This document shows, piece by piece, positions 26,958-36,379 of a stretch of 64,000 nt of DNA. The position numbers and the translations under genes were made by a program. The notes beneath the pieces are model-generated. The model was given only the letters and a program-made list of their open reading frames with translations. It did not search any database and was not told where the DNA came from. The stretch is from assembly GCA_029571215.1 (NCBI GenBank), contig JAKPTE010000020.1, positions 19,147 through 83,146 of the forward strand, written 5' to 3'. The first letter of the stretch is position 1. Each line of letters begins with the position of its first letter. The DNA comes from Bacteroidota bacterium. GTDB taxonomy: Bacteria; Bacteroidota; Bacteroidia; Bacteroidales; JAAYUG01.

Positions 26958-27785
26958 ATGCGTATTGGCGTTGACCTGGGCGGAACCAACATCCGCGCTG
27001 CTCTCTGTAGTGAAGGGAATATTATTAATCAGCAGAACCATGAGCTTGTTCATAAAGAATCACTCGAAGAAACCCTGGAACAGCTGAAAACACTCCTTCA
27101 TGCTGTTTTTCATCCGGAGATAAAGGGAATCGGCATAGGTGTGCCATCCGTGGTTGACATACAGCATGGAATTGTTTATAATGTTACCAACATTCCTTCC
27201 TGGAAAAGGGTTGAACTGAAAGATTACCTTGAAAAAGAGTTTCAAGTTCCTGTTTACATCAACAACGATGTAAATTGTTTTGCGTTGGGTGAATATCATT
27301 ATGGGATGGCCAGGGGATATGATCCTGTGGTAGGTCTTGCCATCGGAACAGGGCTGGGTGCGGGCATCATTACCGACGGAAAACTTTTTACCGGAGCAAA
27401 CTGCGGGGCAGGCGAAGTTGGCCCTATGCCTTACCTTGGCAAAACGTTGGAATATTACTGCAGCGGAAACTTTTTTAAGGTTTTCTGGCAGTCTTCAGCC
27501 CGGGAAATGGCAGAACAGGCCGGTCAGGGCAAGCCTGCTGCCATCAGGGCATGGGAAGAATTCGGACATCATTTTGGAAACGCCATCAAAATTGTTGCCT
27601 ACGCTTATGATCCGCAGGCTATCATATTGGGCGGAAGTATTTCGAGAGCCTTTCACCTCTTCGAAAAAAGCATGAATCGTTCGCTTACTGAGTTTGAATT
27701 TCCCGAATCCCTCAAAAAACTAAAGATTCTTGTTACAGACAATCCCGATATCACTATTCTTGGCGCTGCTTCATTAGTCCCATAA
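26958..27785 (+). CDS. ROK family sugar kinase lacking the zinc motif
   Basis: A 275-residue ROK kinase, short for the family (about 300-320). The N-terminal phosphate loop is VDLGGTNIRAAL and the catalytic Asp is D104 in YINNDVNCFALGE. The adenosine-side motif is AIGTGLGAGIITDGKLF, and LGGSISRAFHLF is near the end. The usual ROK zinc site (Glu-x-Gly-His, then C-x-C-G-x2-G-C) is absent: here the stretch is GEVGPMPYLGKTLEYYCSG, so both the His and the Cys cluster are gone. I recall similar zinc-less ROK kinases in Bacteroidota. The neighbours, an exo-glucosaminidase-like GH2 and a FucP-type permease, make glucosamine or N-acetylglucosamine a reasonable substrate, but glucose is possible. Confidence 0.85.
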   Translation: MRIGVDLGGTNIRAALCSEGNIINQQNHELVHKESLEETLEQLKTLLHAVFHPEIKGIGIGVPSVVDIQHGIVYNVTNIPSWKRVELKDYLEKEFQVPVYINNDVNCFALGEYHYGMARGYDPVVGLAIGTGLGAGIITDGKLFTGANCGAGEVGPMPYLGKTLEYYCSGNFFKVFWQSSAREMAEQAGQGKPAAIRAWEEFGHHFGNAIKIVAYAYDPQAIILGGSISRAFHLFEKSMNRSLTEFEFPESLKKLKILVTDNPDITILGAASLVP

Positions 27786-27843
27786 TTTGTTTTTTTTACA
27801 CTTTCTGAATTCGACCTGATTGACTAACCAAATACACTAAACC

Positions 27844-30483
27844 ATGAAAACCTTCCGGAAAAAAACTTCGATTTTCCTGATTCTTCCGGGCCTTTTGCTT
27901 GCGATAGTTTCCTGCAGCCGCAGCCCGCAAAGTATGATTACCGAAATAACCCTGTCGGATAACTGGTTTCTGGCACCCGACAGCCTGCTGAAAGCTGACG
28001 GCAAATCCATCACCCAAAGCGATTTTTCTTCAGCCGCCTGGGTACATGCAAAAGTACCTTCCACTGTTCTTGGAGCTCTTGCCGATGCCGGCGTGTACAA
28101 CGATCTCTATTTCGGAAAAAACCTCGAAGTGGTGCCACGTAAACAGTTTAGCCAGCCATGGTGGTACAGAAAGGAATTCGAGATAACTGACAGCACGGCT
28201 TTCCCCGTCAACAGACTTCGTTTTGAAGGAATCAACTATTATGCCAATATCTGGATAAATGGTCGGCTTGCTGCAGCAGCTGACACCATTAAAGGAGCAT
28301 TCCGCACATTTGATATTGATATCAGCCCGTTTGTGCATCAGGGAAAGAATATTCTGGCTGTTCAGGTACTCCCTCCCAAACCAGGCGATTATTACATGGG
28401 ATTTGTCGATTGGACTCCCCGACCCCCGGATGAAAACATGGGCCTGTTCCGGCCGGTAATCCTGCGCAGAAGCGGCGAAGTTTCCATCAACAATATCAGC
28501 ATCCAATCGAAAGTGAATACCCAGACCCTGGCAGAAGCATTTCTCACTGTGGAGGCTGAAGTAGTGAATCATTCAGCAGGCAAAGTAACAACGATTGTTT
28601 CGGGCGAAATTAACGGAACTGCATTTCAGAAGAAAGTTAACCTGAAGGCCGGTGAAAGACAGAAAGTACTGTTCACAGCCGACAATTACAAGGCATTGCA
28701 CATTAAGAACCCCAAGCTCTGGTGGCCTTACCAGTATGGCGATCCGGCACTATACACCGCATTGTTTGGTTGTTTTTCGGGAAAAAAACAAACCGACTTC
28801 CGGCAGGTAACCTTTGGTATACGGCAGGTGGAAGATTTTCTTAATGAATACGGCAACCGCGCTTACAAAATCAACGGGAAGTACATTCAAATCAGGGGCG
28901 GAGGCTGGGCTGACGATCTGCTGCTACGAGAAGATACGGCGAAACTGGAAGCCCAGGTGCGGTACACCCGGCTAATGAATCTCAATACCATCCGTCTGGA
29001 AGGCTTCTGGGGAAGCAGCCATGCCCTGTACGACCTATGTGACCGGTACGGGATTCTTCTGATGGCCGGATGGAGTTGTCAATGGGAATGGGAACCGTAC
29101 GTAGGAGGAAAGCCATGCGATGAATTTGGTGCCGTAAAATCACCCGAAGACATTGCTCTCGTCTCCCGGATGATGCATGATCAGGTGACCATGTTCCGTA
29201 ACCATCCCAGTATTTTCGTATGGGTTCATGGAAGTGATAAACTTCCCCGGCCGGAGCTTGAGAAAAGATACTTTGACGACCTGAAAGTCACTGACCCTAC
29301 ACGACCAACACTGGGTGCCTGCTCCAAACGAACCAGTGAAGTTTCAGGCCCCACCGGAGTAAAAATGGAAGGACCCTATGACTATGTAACTCCCAATTAC
29401 TGGTTTGTTGATACCCTTCATGGCGGTGCATACGGGTTCAATACCGAAACCGGCCCGGGACCTCAGATTCCGCCCATAGAAACATTGAAAAAAATGTTCC
29501 CTCCCGACAAAATGTGGCCAGTCAATGATTACTGGGATTACCATTGCGGACGAAATGAATTTAATACCATCAATCGTTACCGGCATGCCATGGATATGCG
29601 CTATGGCCCCTCCCGGAATCTGGAAGAATTTGTAAAGAAAGCCCAGCTCATGAACTACGAAGCCATCCGACCTATGTTTGAAGCGTTCGCTGTCAACAAG
29701 GCAAAGGCTACAGGAATCATTCAGTGGATGCTCAATGCCGCATGGCCAAAACTCTACTGGCAGCTCTACGACTATTACCTCACACCCAATGGTGCCTTTT
29801 TTGGTACCATGAAAGCATGTGAACCCTTGCATGCCATTTATAATTATGGTGATCACGGCATCTATCTCTCGAACGACTTTTACCAGCCTAAGAAGGATCT
29901 CCGACTTACCATCCAGGTATTTGGCCTGGAAGGCAACCTTCTCCTGAACGATTCGGTAAAAACTGATATAGGGGAATATAGCTCACGAAAAGTTTACGAT
30001 CTACCGCCGATGCCAACTGATACAAAAGTATATTTTCTCAGTCTGCGCCTCGCTGATGAGGAGGGTTCACTGGTCAGCGACAACTTTTACTGGTTGTCAG
30101 CCAAAGAAGATGTTCTGGATGAAGCAAAATCGGAATGGTTTGTAACACCCAATTCGGCCTTTGCTGATTTTACGGCTTTGAACCGTATGCCGGCTGTCAG
30201 CCTTGAAGGAAATGTAACCACTACCGAAAAGGATAATAGGACAATTCTTTCTGTTACCCTGAAAAATGCCTCGCCTGTAATTGCCTTTTTTACGGAGCTG
30301 AAGCTAAAAGATCCGGCTACCGGCGAACTGATTCTGCCCGTTTACTGGTCAGACAATTACGTTTCCGTACTTCCCGGCAGCAGCAAAAGCATAACGGTTC
30401 AGTACGAAAGCCGTTCCCAGCAGGGCAGTAAACCTGTTGTTGAAGTATCCGGATGGAATGTTTCAAAATTCACGATTGAATAA
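27844..30483 (+). CDS. GH2 exo-beta-D-glucosaminidase-like lipoprotein
   Basis: An 879-residue lipoprotein (Cys 24 in LLAIVSCSRS). The N-terminal sugar-binding domain begins around 35 with WVHAKVPSTVLGALADAGVY, the pattern of exo-beta-D-glucosaminidases (CsxA type) and beta-mannosidases. In the TIM barrel the acid/base position is Asp465 in WVHGSDK, not the usual Glu. The nucleophile is Glu535 in GFNTETGPG. An Asp acid/base at about this position followed by a Glu about 70 residues on matches CsxA as I recall it (Asp469, Glu541). Function by family: release of glucosamine from the non-reducing end of chitosan oligomers. It lies between a sugar kinase and a sugar permease on the same strand with short gaps (58 and 8 bases), a probable operon. 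Confidence 0.85.
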   Translation: MKTFRKKTSIFLILPGLLLAIVSCSRSPQSMITEITLSDNWFLAPDSLLKADGKSITQSDFSSAAWVHAKVPSTVLGALADAGVYNDLYFGKNLEVVPRKQFSQPWWYRKEFEITDSTAFPVNRLRFEGINYYANIWINGRLAAAADTIKGAFRTFDIDISPFVHQGKNILAVQVLPPKPGDYYMGFVDWTPRPPDENMGLFRPVILRRSGEVSINNISIQSKVNTQTLAEAFLTVEAEVVNHSAGKVTTIVSGEINGTAFQKKVNLKAGERQKVLFTADNYKALHIKNPKLWWPYQYGDPALYTALFGCFSGKKQTDFRQVTFGIRQVEDFLNEYGNRAYKINGKYIQIRGGGWADDLLLREDTAKLEAQVRYTRLMNLNTIRLEGFWGSSHALYDLCDRYGILLMAGWSCQWEWEPYVGGKPCDEFGAVKSPEDIALVSRMMHDQVTMFRNHPSIFVWVHGSDKLPRPELEKRYFDDLKVTDPTRPTLGACSKRTSEVSGPTGVKMEGPYDYVTPNYWFVDTLHGGAYGFNTETGPGPQIPPIETLKKMFPPDKMWPVNDYWDYHCGRNEFNTINRYRHAMDMRYGPSRNLEEFVKKAQLMNYEAIRPMFEAFAVNKAKATGIIQWMLNAAWPKLYWQLYDYYLTPNGAFFGTMKACEPLHAIYNYGDHGIYLSNDFYQPKKDLRLTIQVFGLEGNLLLNDSVKTDIGEYSSRKVYDLPPMPTDTKVYFLSLRLADEEGSLVSDNFYWLSAKEDVLDEAKSEWFVTPNSAFADFTALNRMPAVSLEGNVTTTEKDNRTILSVTLKNASPVIAFFTELKLKDPATGELILPVYWSDNYVSVLPGSSKSITVQYESRSQQGSKPVVEVSGWNVSKFTIE

Positions 30484-30491
30484 GTATCACC

Positions 30492-31760
30492 ATGAAGCGG
30501 AATGTTTTTATTGTTATTCTGATACTGGTCATCTTTTTTGCCATTTCCTTTCTGACCAACATTCTGGGACCCATTGTCCCAGCTCTGATTGATTCGTTTC
30601 ACCTGAGTACCGGGCTGGCAGGATTTCTGCCCTTTTCCTTCTTTGTTGCCTATGCGGTAATGTCCATTCCCGCGGGCGTACTGGCCGAAAAATATACTGA
30701 AAAACCGGTATTGCTGGCGGCCTTTGTTCTCGCATTTGCCGGTGCATTTTTCTTCGCATTAAAACCATCCTTCGGGGTAGCTCTTACTTCCCTGTTTCTT
30801 ATCGGAATCGGAATGGCCATGCTGCAGGTAGTTATCAATCCCTTGCTAAGGGTTGCCGGAGGCGAAGAACATTTTGCCTTCAATTCGGTTCTTGCACAGC
30901 TGTTTTTCGGATCTGCCTCTTTTCTCAGCCCGCTCATGTACAGCTACCTGGTACAGCACGTCCACAAAACAAACAAAGGTACTCTCATTAACCTGCTCAA
31001 CCGGCTGGTGCCGGAAAACCTGACCTGGGTATCGGTATACTGGATTTTTGCAGCAGTAGCCCTGGTTATGATTCTTGTCATCTGGTTTGTAAGGTTTCCG
31101 AAAGTCGAACTGAAAGAAGACGAAAAAATTGAAACCGGAAACATTTTGTGGGAACTGTTTCAGAAACGTACGGTCATTTTGTTTTTCATTGGCATTTTTG
31201 CCTATGTGGGAACCGAACAGGGAATTGCCAACTGGACATCGCGTTTTCTGCAAACCTATCATCAGGTAAACCCTGAAACCACAGGTGCCAGGGTAATCTC
31301 ACTTTTCTGGGGACTTATGACAGTAGGCTGCCTGCTTGGATTACTTCTGCTGAAGCTTTTTGACAGCCGCAAAATTCTTATGACCTTTGCCGCCGGCGCC
31401 CTTATCACCCTGAGCCTTTCGCTCTTCGGGCCCAAAGAAGTTGCCCTGGTTACCTTCCCTCTTTGCGGATTCTTTGCTTCTGTCATGTGGTCAATCATTG
31501 TATCGCTGGGGCTAAATTCCCTTCCCAGTCATCAGGGCACCTTTGCCGGGATTCTGTGTACAGGAATAGCAGGAGGGGCAGTGGTTCCGCTCATCATAGG
31601 GGGCCTGGCCGACCTCTTTGGTCTACGCATCGGAATGCTGTTCCTTTACCTGACCCTTGGGTATATTTTCAGCATCGGAATCTGGGCCAGACCTTTGGTA
31701 AACAATAAAACCATTGACTGGAACCTGAAAAGGCTGTTTACGTCAAAAGGAACGGAATAG
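30492..31760 (+). CDS. FucP-type MFS sugar/H+ symporter
   Basis: A 422-residue major facilitator protein with 12 hydrophobic segments. It resembles the fucose/glucose/N-acetylglucosamine permease group (FucP, GluP, NagP): TNILGPIVPALIDSFHLST near the N-terminus, SIPAGVLAEKYTEKPVLLA in the first loop, VVINPLLRVAGGEEHFAFN in helix 4 to 5, and QLFFGSASFLSPL. It imports a monosaccharide or small amino sugar with protons through the inner membrane. It follows the GH2 gene by 8 bases, so it probably takes up the product of that enzyme, which the ROK kinase would phosphorylate. A weak inverted repeat (CGGAATA/TATTCCG, 31753-31770) spans the stop codon, without a T run. Confidence 0.88.
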   Translation: MKRNVFIVILILVIFFAISFLTNILGPIVPALIDSFHLSTGLAGFLPFSFFVAYAVMSIPAGVLAEKYTEKPVLLAAFVLAFAGAFFFALKPSFGVALTSLFLIGIGMAMLQVVINPLLRVAGGEEHFAFNSVLAQLFFGSASFLSPLMYSYLVQHVHKTNKGTLINLLNRLVPENLTWVSVYWIFAAVALVMILVIWFVRFPKVELKEDEKIETGNILWELFQKRTVILFFIGIFAYVGTEQGIANWTSRFLQTYHQVNPETTGARVISLFWGLMTVGCLLGLLLLKLFDSRKILMTFAAGALITLSLSLFGPKEVALVTFPLCGFFASVMWSIIVSLGLNSLPSHQGTFAGILCTGIAGGAVVPLIIGGLADLFGLRIGMLFLYLTLGYIFSIGIWARPLVNNKTIDWNLKRLFTSKGTE

Positions 31761-32063
31761 GATTATTCCGGCTCACCTTAAGATGTTCTGATAATCCTGG
31801 CTGATTGTCATACTAAACAGGCAGGTTAAGGGGTGTGTATTATGGAAATATTTCCGTTATCCTTTCCGGAAAAAATTCATCAGAAAATCTTTCCTCCCAC
31901 CAATAAAAGCCCGCAATTTGCACCAAGGACCCCTTTTACCTGCGTTTCAGCGGCGCTAATCGGGATCTCATGGCCTATACCTGGTCCACTTTGCATTAGT
32001 TCCTGCCAGTCTTAATGCATCTTTCGGGATAAATCTCCTTATCTTTGCATTTTTCATCAAACC
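31761..32063. other. Intergenic region, 303 bases
   Basis: Between the MFS permease and the ABC-F gene. It holds the right arm of a weak hairpin at the permease stop. An open frame of 60 codons (31833-32015) has no recognisable features and looks like chance. No clear promoter motif or terminator was found. Confidence 0.3.
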
Positions 32064-34022
32064 TTGGTTTCGGTACAGAACATATCCGTCCATTTTGGAA
32101 GTTTTGAGCTGCTGAAGGAAGTTTCGTTTCTGATCAGGCCGCAGGACCGCATTGGTCTTACCGGAAAAAACGGAGCAGGGAAAACAACCTTACTCCGGAT
32201 AATTTGCGGACTGGAAGAGCCGTCGTTCGGGAAGGTTGAAAAACCCTCCGGACTCCGCATCGGGTACCTACCGCAGGAAATGACACACAATGATGTGCGT
32301 ACGGTGCGGGAAGAAGTGAAACTGGCTTTCAGTGAGGTTCTTGCATTGCAAAAGGAACTGGAGGAAGTGGACAAGGAAATATCACTGCGACAAGACTTCG
32401 CATCGGAGGCATACCATCATTTGCTGGACCGCTCTGCCTTTCTCCATGAACGCCTTGCCCTGCTGGAGAGCGATTCCATGGAAGGCCGCATCGAAGCGGT
32501 ACTTACAGGCCTGGGCTTTCAAAGAGAAGATCTCGACCGACCGGCATCCTGGTTCAGTGGTGGTTGGCGTATGCGCATTGAACTGGCCAAAATCCTTCTT
32601 TCCGATCCCGATCTTCTCCTTCTCGATGAACCCACCAACCACCTCGATATAGAGTCAATCCAATGGCTTGAAGAATTCCTCTCCGGGTTCAGGGGAGCAG
32701 CAGTTATCATTTCGCACGACCGTACCTTTCTTGATAATGTAACCCGACGAACCATTGAAATTGTCAAGGGGAGAATTTACGACTATGCCGTACCTTATTC
32801 AGAATTCGTTACGCTGAGCAAAGAGCGAAGGGAACAGCAGAAAGCCGCTGCAGCCAGCCAGCAAAAAATGATTGAAGATACCGAACGATTTATCGAGCGT
32901 TTCCGATACAAAGCCACAAAAGCTGTGCAGGTTCAATCGCGCATAAAAATGCTCGAAAAGCTTGAACGAATTGAACCGGATGAAGAAGATGATGATTGTC
33001 CCGTTATTCGTTTTCCTTCGGCTATCCGGTCCGGGACCATTGTTCTTGAGGCCGTAGACCTGACAAAATATTATGATGGCAACCTTATTCTCAACCGATT
33101 GAATTTTGTTATTGAACGGGGCCAGAAAGTTGCCTTCATCGGCCGGAACGGAGAAGGGAAAACCACCCTGAGCAAGATCATTGTGGGAGAAACAGATTAT
33201 TCAGGGCTGCTGAAAATTGGCCATAATGTCAGCATTGGGTATTTTGCCCAAAATACCGATGAACTGCTTCAGCCAGAAAAAACCGTTTGGGAAACGGTCG
33301 ATCAGATAGCAAAGGGAGAAATCAGAACCCGCCTTCGCGACTTGTTGGGGGCTTTCCTTTTCCGGGGAGAAGCTATCGAAAAAAAGGTCAAAGTTCTGTC
33401 AGGTGGGGAAAAATCACGGCTTGCCCTGGTAAGGCTTCTTCTGGAACCCCATAACCTGCTGGTGCTTGACGAACCCACCAACCACCTTGACATACGCTCA
33501 AAAGAAATTCTCAAGCAAGCCTTACTTGCCTTCGAAGGAACGTTGATTGTTGTATCGCACGACCGGGACTTTTTACATGGTCTGACCACCGGTATTTTTG
33601 AGTTCCGGAATCATTCCATCTACCAGCACCAGGGTGATATTTCCGATTTTCTCGCCAGGCGCAAACTTGCATCAATTAATGAACTCAACCTGAAAAAGGA
33701 ATCAGGAAAAAAACCTCGGGAAGAAAACCAGGAAAAAGAGTTGTCAAGGGAAGCTTACCGGCAGAAAAAAGAAACGGAACGCAGGCTGCGTAAAATCAAT
33801 GCTTTGATACAGCAATCCGAAGAACGTATTTCCGAAATGGAACAACAAATAACTGAGATAACAAAAAAATTATCGGGCAATATTCCCCACAGCCATGGAG
33901 CAGAAAATACCGATTTATATACTACCTTTGAAAAGCTGAACGTGCAGCTGCAGGAAGAAATGGAAAGGTGGACCAGTCTGCATACCGAAGCAGAGCAGAT
34001 AAAGAATTCCAATGAAGGTTAA
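32064..34022 (+). CDS. ABC-F family ATPase (ribosome-associated type)
   Basis: A 652-residue protein with two ABC ATPase domains and no membrane segment. Domain 1: Walker A GKNGAGKT (34-41), signature SGGWRMRIELA, Walker B LLLLDEPTNHLDIES. Domain 2: Walker A GRNGEGKT (360-367), signature LSGGEKSRLAL, Walker B LLVLDEPTNHLDIRS. The linker between them and a C-terminal charged coiled coil (about 540-650) are typical of Uup/YdiF-like ABC-F proteins. Family members bind the ribosomal E site and relieve stalled translation, or give antibiotic resistance; a housekeeping role is more likely here. The start is TTG: no ATG or GTG occurs in frame between the upstream stop at 32013 and the conserved beginning VSVQNISVHFG. 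Confidence 0.93.
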   Translation: MVSVQNISVHFGSFELLKEVSFLIRPQDRIGLTGKNGAGKTTLLRIICGLEEPSFGKVEKPSGLRIGYLPQEMTHNDVRTVREEVKLAFSEVLALQKELEEVDKEISLRQDFASEAYHHLLDRSAFLHERLALLESDSMEGRIEAVLTGLGFQREDLDRPASWFSGGWRMRIELAKILLSDPDLLLLDEPTNHLDIESIQWLEEFLSGFRGAAVIISHDRTFLDNVTRRTIEIVKGRIYDYAVPYSEFVTLSKERREQQKAAAASQQKMIEDTERFIERFRYKATKAVQVQSRIKMLEKLERIEPDEEDDDCPVIRFPSAIRSGTIVLEAVDLTKYYDGNLILNRLNFVIERGQKVAFIGRNGEGKTTLSKIIVGETDYSGLLKIGHNVSIGYFAQNTDELLQPEKTVWETVDQIAKGEIRTRLRDLLGAFLFRGEAIEKKVKVLSGGEKSRLALVRLLLEPHNLLVLDEPTNHLDIRSKEILKQALLAFEGTLIVVSHDRDFLHGLTTGIFEFRNHSIYQHQGDISDFLARRKLASINELNLKKESGKKPREENQEKELSREAYRQKKETERRLRKINALIQQSEERISEMEQQITEITKKLSGNIPHSHGAENTDLYTTFEKLNVQLQEEMERWTSLHTEAEQIKNSNEG

Positions 34023-34026
34023 TTCT

Positions 34027-35340
34027 ATGAGACAAGGTTACCTTCTCTGTATAGGGAAGATGCTGGCAGCCCTCTTAATGGCAGGATTTGCCGTTTATTC
34101 CTGCCGTCAGGTTCCCGTTTCTTCACTGCGCACTCCAAAACGAGATGCTCTTAACCTGGCTTTCATATATAATCCTGCCGAATCGGCCATCCATCCCGAA
34201 GCAGGGATACTGCACCTGAATGATTCCGTTTCCAACCTGTATGTCAGTATTCCCCAGTCGGAACTGTTGTTCAATCAGGCTAACCCCGAAGGCAGATTCC
34301 TTACCTCTCTCCGCTTTCATTACGAAGTCTATGAACTTTATGAAAAAGAAATTTCACGGAGGCTTATCGACAGCGGATCCTACAAAACCGATCTTGAAAA
34401 AAACAGACTGCACGGGTTATATTACACCGTTTTTCCCTTGCGATGCCGGTTCGGACGACAATACACTCTCCGTCTGTTCACATACGATAATATGCGCAAC
34501 AAATCCATTCAGACCTTTCTCCGCATTGATAAGACCGACCGTAACGGAAGGCAGTATTTCATGGCATTCACTCCAGCTTCCCGTTATCCGGTATTAAAAC
34601 CTTATATAGCTGCCGGAAGGAGCATCGTTCTTCGCTACGGCCCGGGAGGAATCGATTCCGTTTATGTACAGTGGTACCGGAAAAGCCAGCCGCTACCTCT
34701 GCCTGTCTTTTCTTCCGAAACCCCGAAGAATCTTCTTTCCCGACCTGACAGCATCTGGAAAATTGCTCTTGCTGACACCCTGGTATTCGATACCACCCGT
34801 ACCGGATTGTTTCACTTCCGTGCCGATACGCTGAGCATGGACGGTTTCACCCTTCTATGTCCGGGAGAGTATTACCCCGAAATAAAAACACCAGCCCAGA
34901 TGATTCCCCCTCTTGCCTATCTGACCTCAGGACCGGAACAAAAAGCCATTGAGGAAAACCCCAATCCCAAGGCAGCGGTGGATAATTTCTGGCTAAGCTG
35001 CGGTGAAAATATACAGACGGCACGCGATTTGATACGCGCATATTACAATAGGGTGTTCTTTGCCAATTACTATTTCACGGCCGACAGAGAAGGATGGAAA
35101 ACCGACAGAGGAATGATATACGTGGTTTACGGCCCTCCCCGTACCATGCTGAAGACCGATAACCAGGAAGAATGGACGTATTTTACTGAAGCTGGTAAAA
35201 AGGTTGTTTTCACCTTCCGGTATAAACCAAGTCCTCTCACTGAAAACCTGTATGTTTTAATACGGAATCTGGAGCCTTCACCTCACTGGCGCCAGGCCGT
35301 CGATTCCTGGAGAGCAGGAAAAGTTTTTGCTACCCAATGA
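34027..35340 (+). CDS. GWxTD domain lipoprotein
   Basis: A 437-residue lipoprotein from Met at 34027 (Cys 26 in FAVYSCRQ); a start at 34012 would add 5 residues and overlap the ABC-F stop by 11 bases. The defining C-terminal motif is Glu-Gly-Trp-Lys-Thr-Asp around residue 355, followed by RGMIYVVYGPPRTML and EEWTYFTEAGKKVVFTF. The N-terminal 250 residues are beta-rich. GWxTD proteins are widespread in Bacteroidota and allied phyla and have no settled function. The stop codon overlaps the rlmB ATG (ATGA), so the ABC-F, GWxTD and RlmB genes are translationally linked. Confidence 0.88.
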   Translation: MRQGYLLCIGKMLAALLMAGFAVYSCRQVPVSSLRTPKRDALNLAFIYNPAESAIHPEAGILHLNDSVSNLYVSIPQSELLFNQANPEGRFLTSLRFHYEVYELYEKEISRRLIDSGSYKTDLEKNRLHGLYYTVFPLRCRFGRQYTLRLFTYDNMRNKSIQTFLRIDKTDRNGRQYFMAFTPASRYPVLKPYIAAGRSIVLRYGPGGIDSVYVQWYRKSQPLPLPVFSSETPKNLLSRPDSIWKIALADTLVFDTTRTGLFHFRADTLSMDGFTLLCPGEYYPEIKTPAQMIPPLAYLTSGPEQKAIEENPNPKAAVDNFWLSCGENIQTARDLIRAYYNRVFFANYYFTADREGWKTDRGMIYVVYGPPRTMLKTDNQEEWTYFTEAGKKVVFTFRYKPSPLTENLYVLIRNLEPSPHWRQAVDSWRAGKVFATQ

Positions 35341-36086
35341 AGCTAAACACGCCTTTTATATACGGAACAAGGCCTTTATTTGAAGCGATTGATGCAGGAA
35401 GGCAAATTGACAGGGTGCTGATAAAAAACACCCTGCGGGAAAACCTGGAAGAACTTCTCACCCTCCTGCGGAAGCACAATATACCTTATCAGTTTGTACA
35501 GGCTGATCGATTGAACCGCATTACCCGTCATAACCATCAGGGAGTAATCGCTTTTGTTTCCGAAATTGAATATTACGATCTTGAAAAGATAATTCCCATC
35601 CTGTTCGAAGAGGGCAAAGTGCCATTGGTATTGGCATTGGATCATATTACCGACGTAAGAAACTTTGGCGCTATTGCCCGCTCAGCCGAATGTGCCGGAG
35701 CCCATGCCCTTCTTATTGCAGAAAAAGGGCATGCCGGCGTGAATGCAGATGCCATAAAAACATCAGCCGGAGCCTTGCATCATATTCCGGTATGCAGAGT
35801 AAAATCCCTTCACAGCGCATTTACCTATTTGAAGGAATCAGGTCTTCAGATTATTGCTGCAACCGAAAAAGCTGAAAAGATTTATACATCGGTTGATTTC
35901 AACTTGCCATCGGTCATAGTTCTTGGCGCAGAAGATACAGGCATCACTCGTGATCTTCTTCGCATGGCCGATCATCTCGTGCGCATTCCCATGCTGGGCA
36001 AAACTGCTTCTCTCAATGTTTCCGTAGCTGCAGGAATTCTCCTTTACGAAGCGGTACGACAACGTAATCCCAAGGTTCGTATTTGA
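35337..36086 (+). CDS. rlmB: 23S rRNA (guanosine-2'-O)-methyltransferase, RlmB/TrmH type
   Basis: A 249-residue SpoU-family methyltransferase. An N-terminal substrate-binding domain (FIYGTRPLFEAIDAGRQIDR, then HNHQGVIAFVSEIEYYD) precedes the knotted SAM domain with its three motifs: LDHITDVRNFGAIARSAECA, VILGAEDTGITRDLL, and IPMLGKTASLNVSVAAGILL. Family members methylate the ribose of G2251 of 23S rRNA (RlmB) or tRNA G18; the N-terminal domain favours RlmB. It overlaps the GWxTD gene by 4 bases. Confidence 0.93.
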   Translation: MKLNTPFIYGTRPLFEAIDAGRQIDRVLIKNTLRENLEELLTLLRKHNIPYQFVQADRLNRITRHNHQGVIAFVSEIEYYDLEKIIPILFEEGKVPLVLALDHITDVRNFGAIARSAECAGAHALLIAEKGHAGVNADAIKTSAGALHHIPVCRVKSLHSAFTYLKESGLQIIAATEKAEKIYTSVDFNLPSVIVLGAEDTGITRDLLRMADHLVRIPMLGKTASLNVSVAAGILLYEAVRQRNPKVRI

Positions 36087-36095
36087 CCCAATACA

Positions 36096-36121
36096 CGCAT
36101 TGTACTAAGCGTATTTTTTTT
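36096..36121 (+). terminator. Possible weak terminator after rlmB
   Basis: A short stem ACGC (36096-36099) with GCGT (36110-36113) and a 10-base loop is followed by A and a run of eight T. The stem is weak, but the T run right after the operon end fits a terminator. Confidence 0.35.
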
Positions 36122-36279
36122 CAATGGAGGCTTCCACTGACCTTTCAGCGGGAATAACCCGGATGCCATTAAACAAACCATAACCCTCCCTGCATTGGTT
36201 CGTTTTGCGCCCAAGGAATAATTCGCCTGGATTAGTATTCAGTCATGCAAAAAATATTCAAGCAATATTTATCCCAAAT

Positions 36280-36311
36280 TAAGCATTAGGAATGTAATGA
36301 ACTAATGCTTA
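36280..36311. repeat. 10-bp inverted repeat
   Basis: TAAGCATTAG (36280-36289) and CTAATGCTTA (36302-36311) are separated by 12 bases. It could be a hairpin or protein-binding site; role unknown. Confidence 0.45.
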
Positions 36312-36379
36312 GTGTGATGAAAAGCTGGGCAGGATTTGGGTTAATCCCGCTGAAACAAAGTGAAAGCGGCCCATGGGGC

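Noticed and set aside
31833..32015. 60-codon frame between permease and ABC-F
   Set aside because: Low-complexity composition, no recognisable feature, and unsupported by position.
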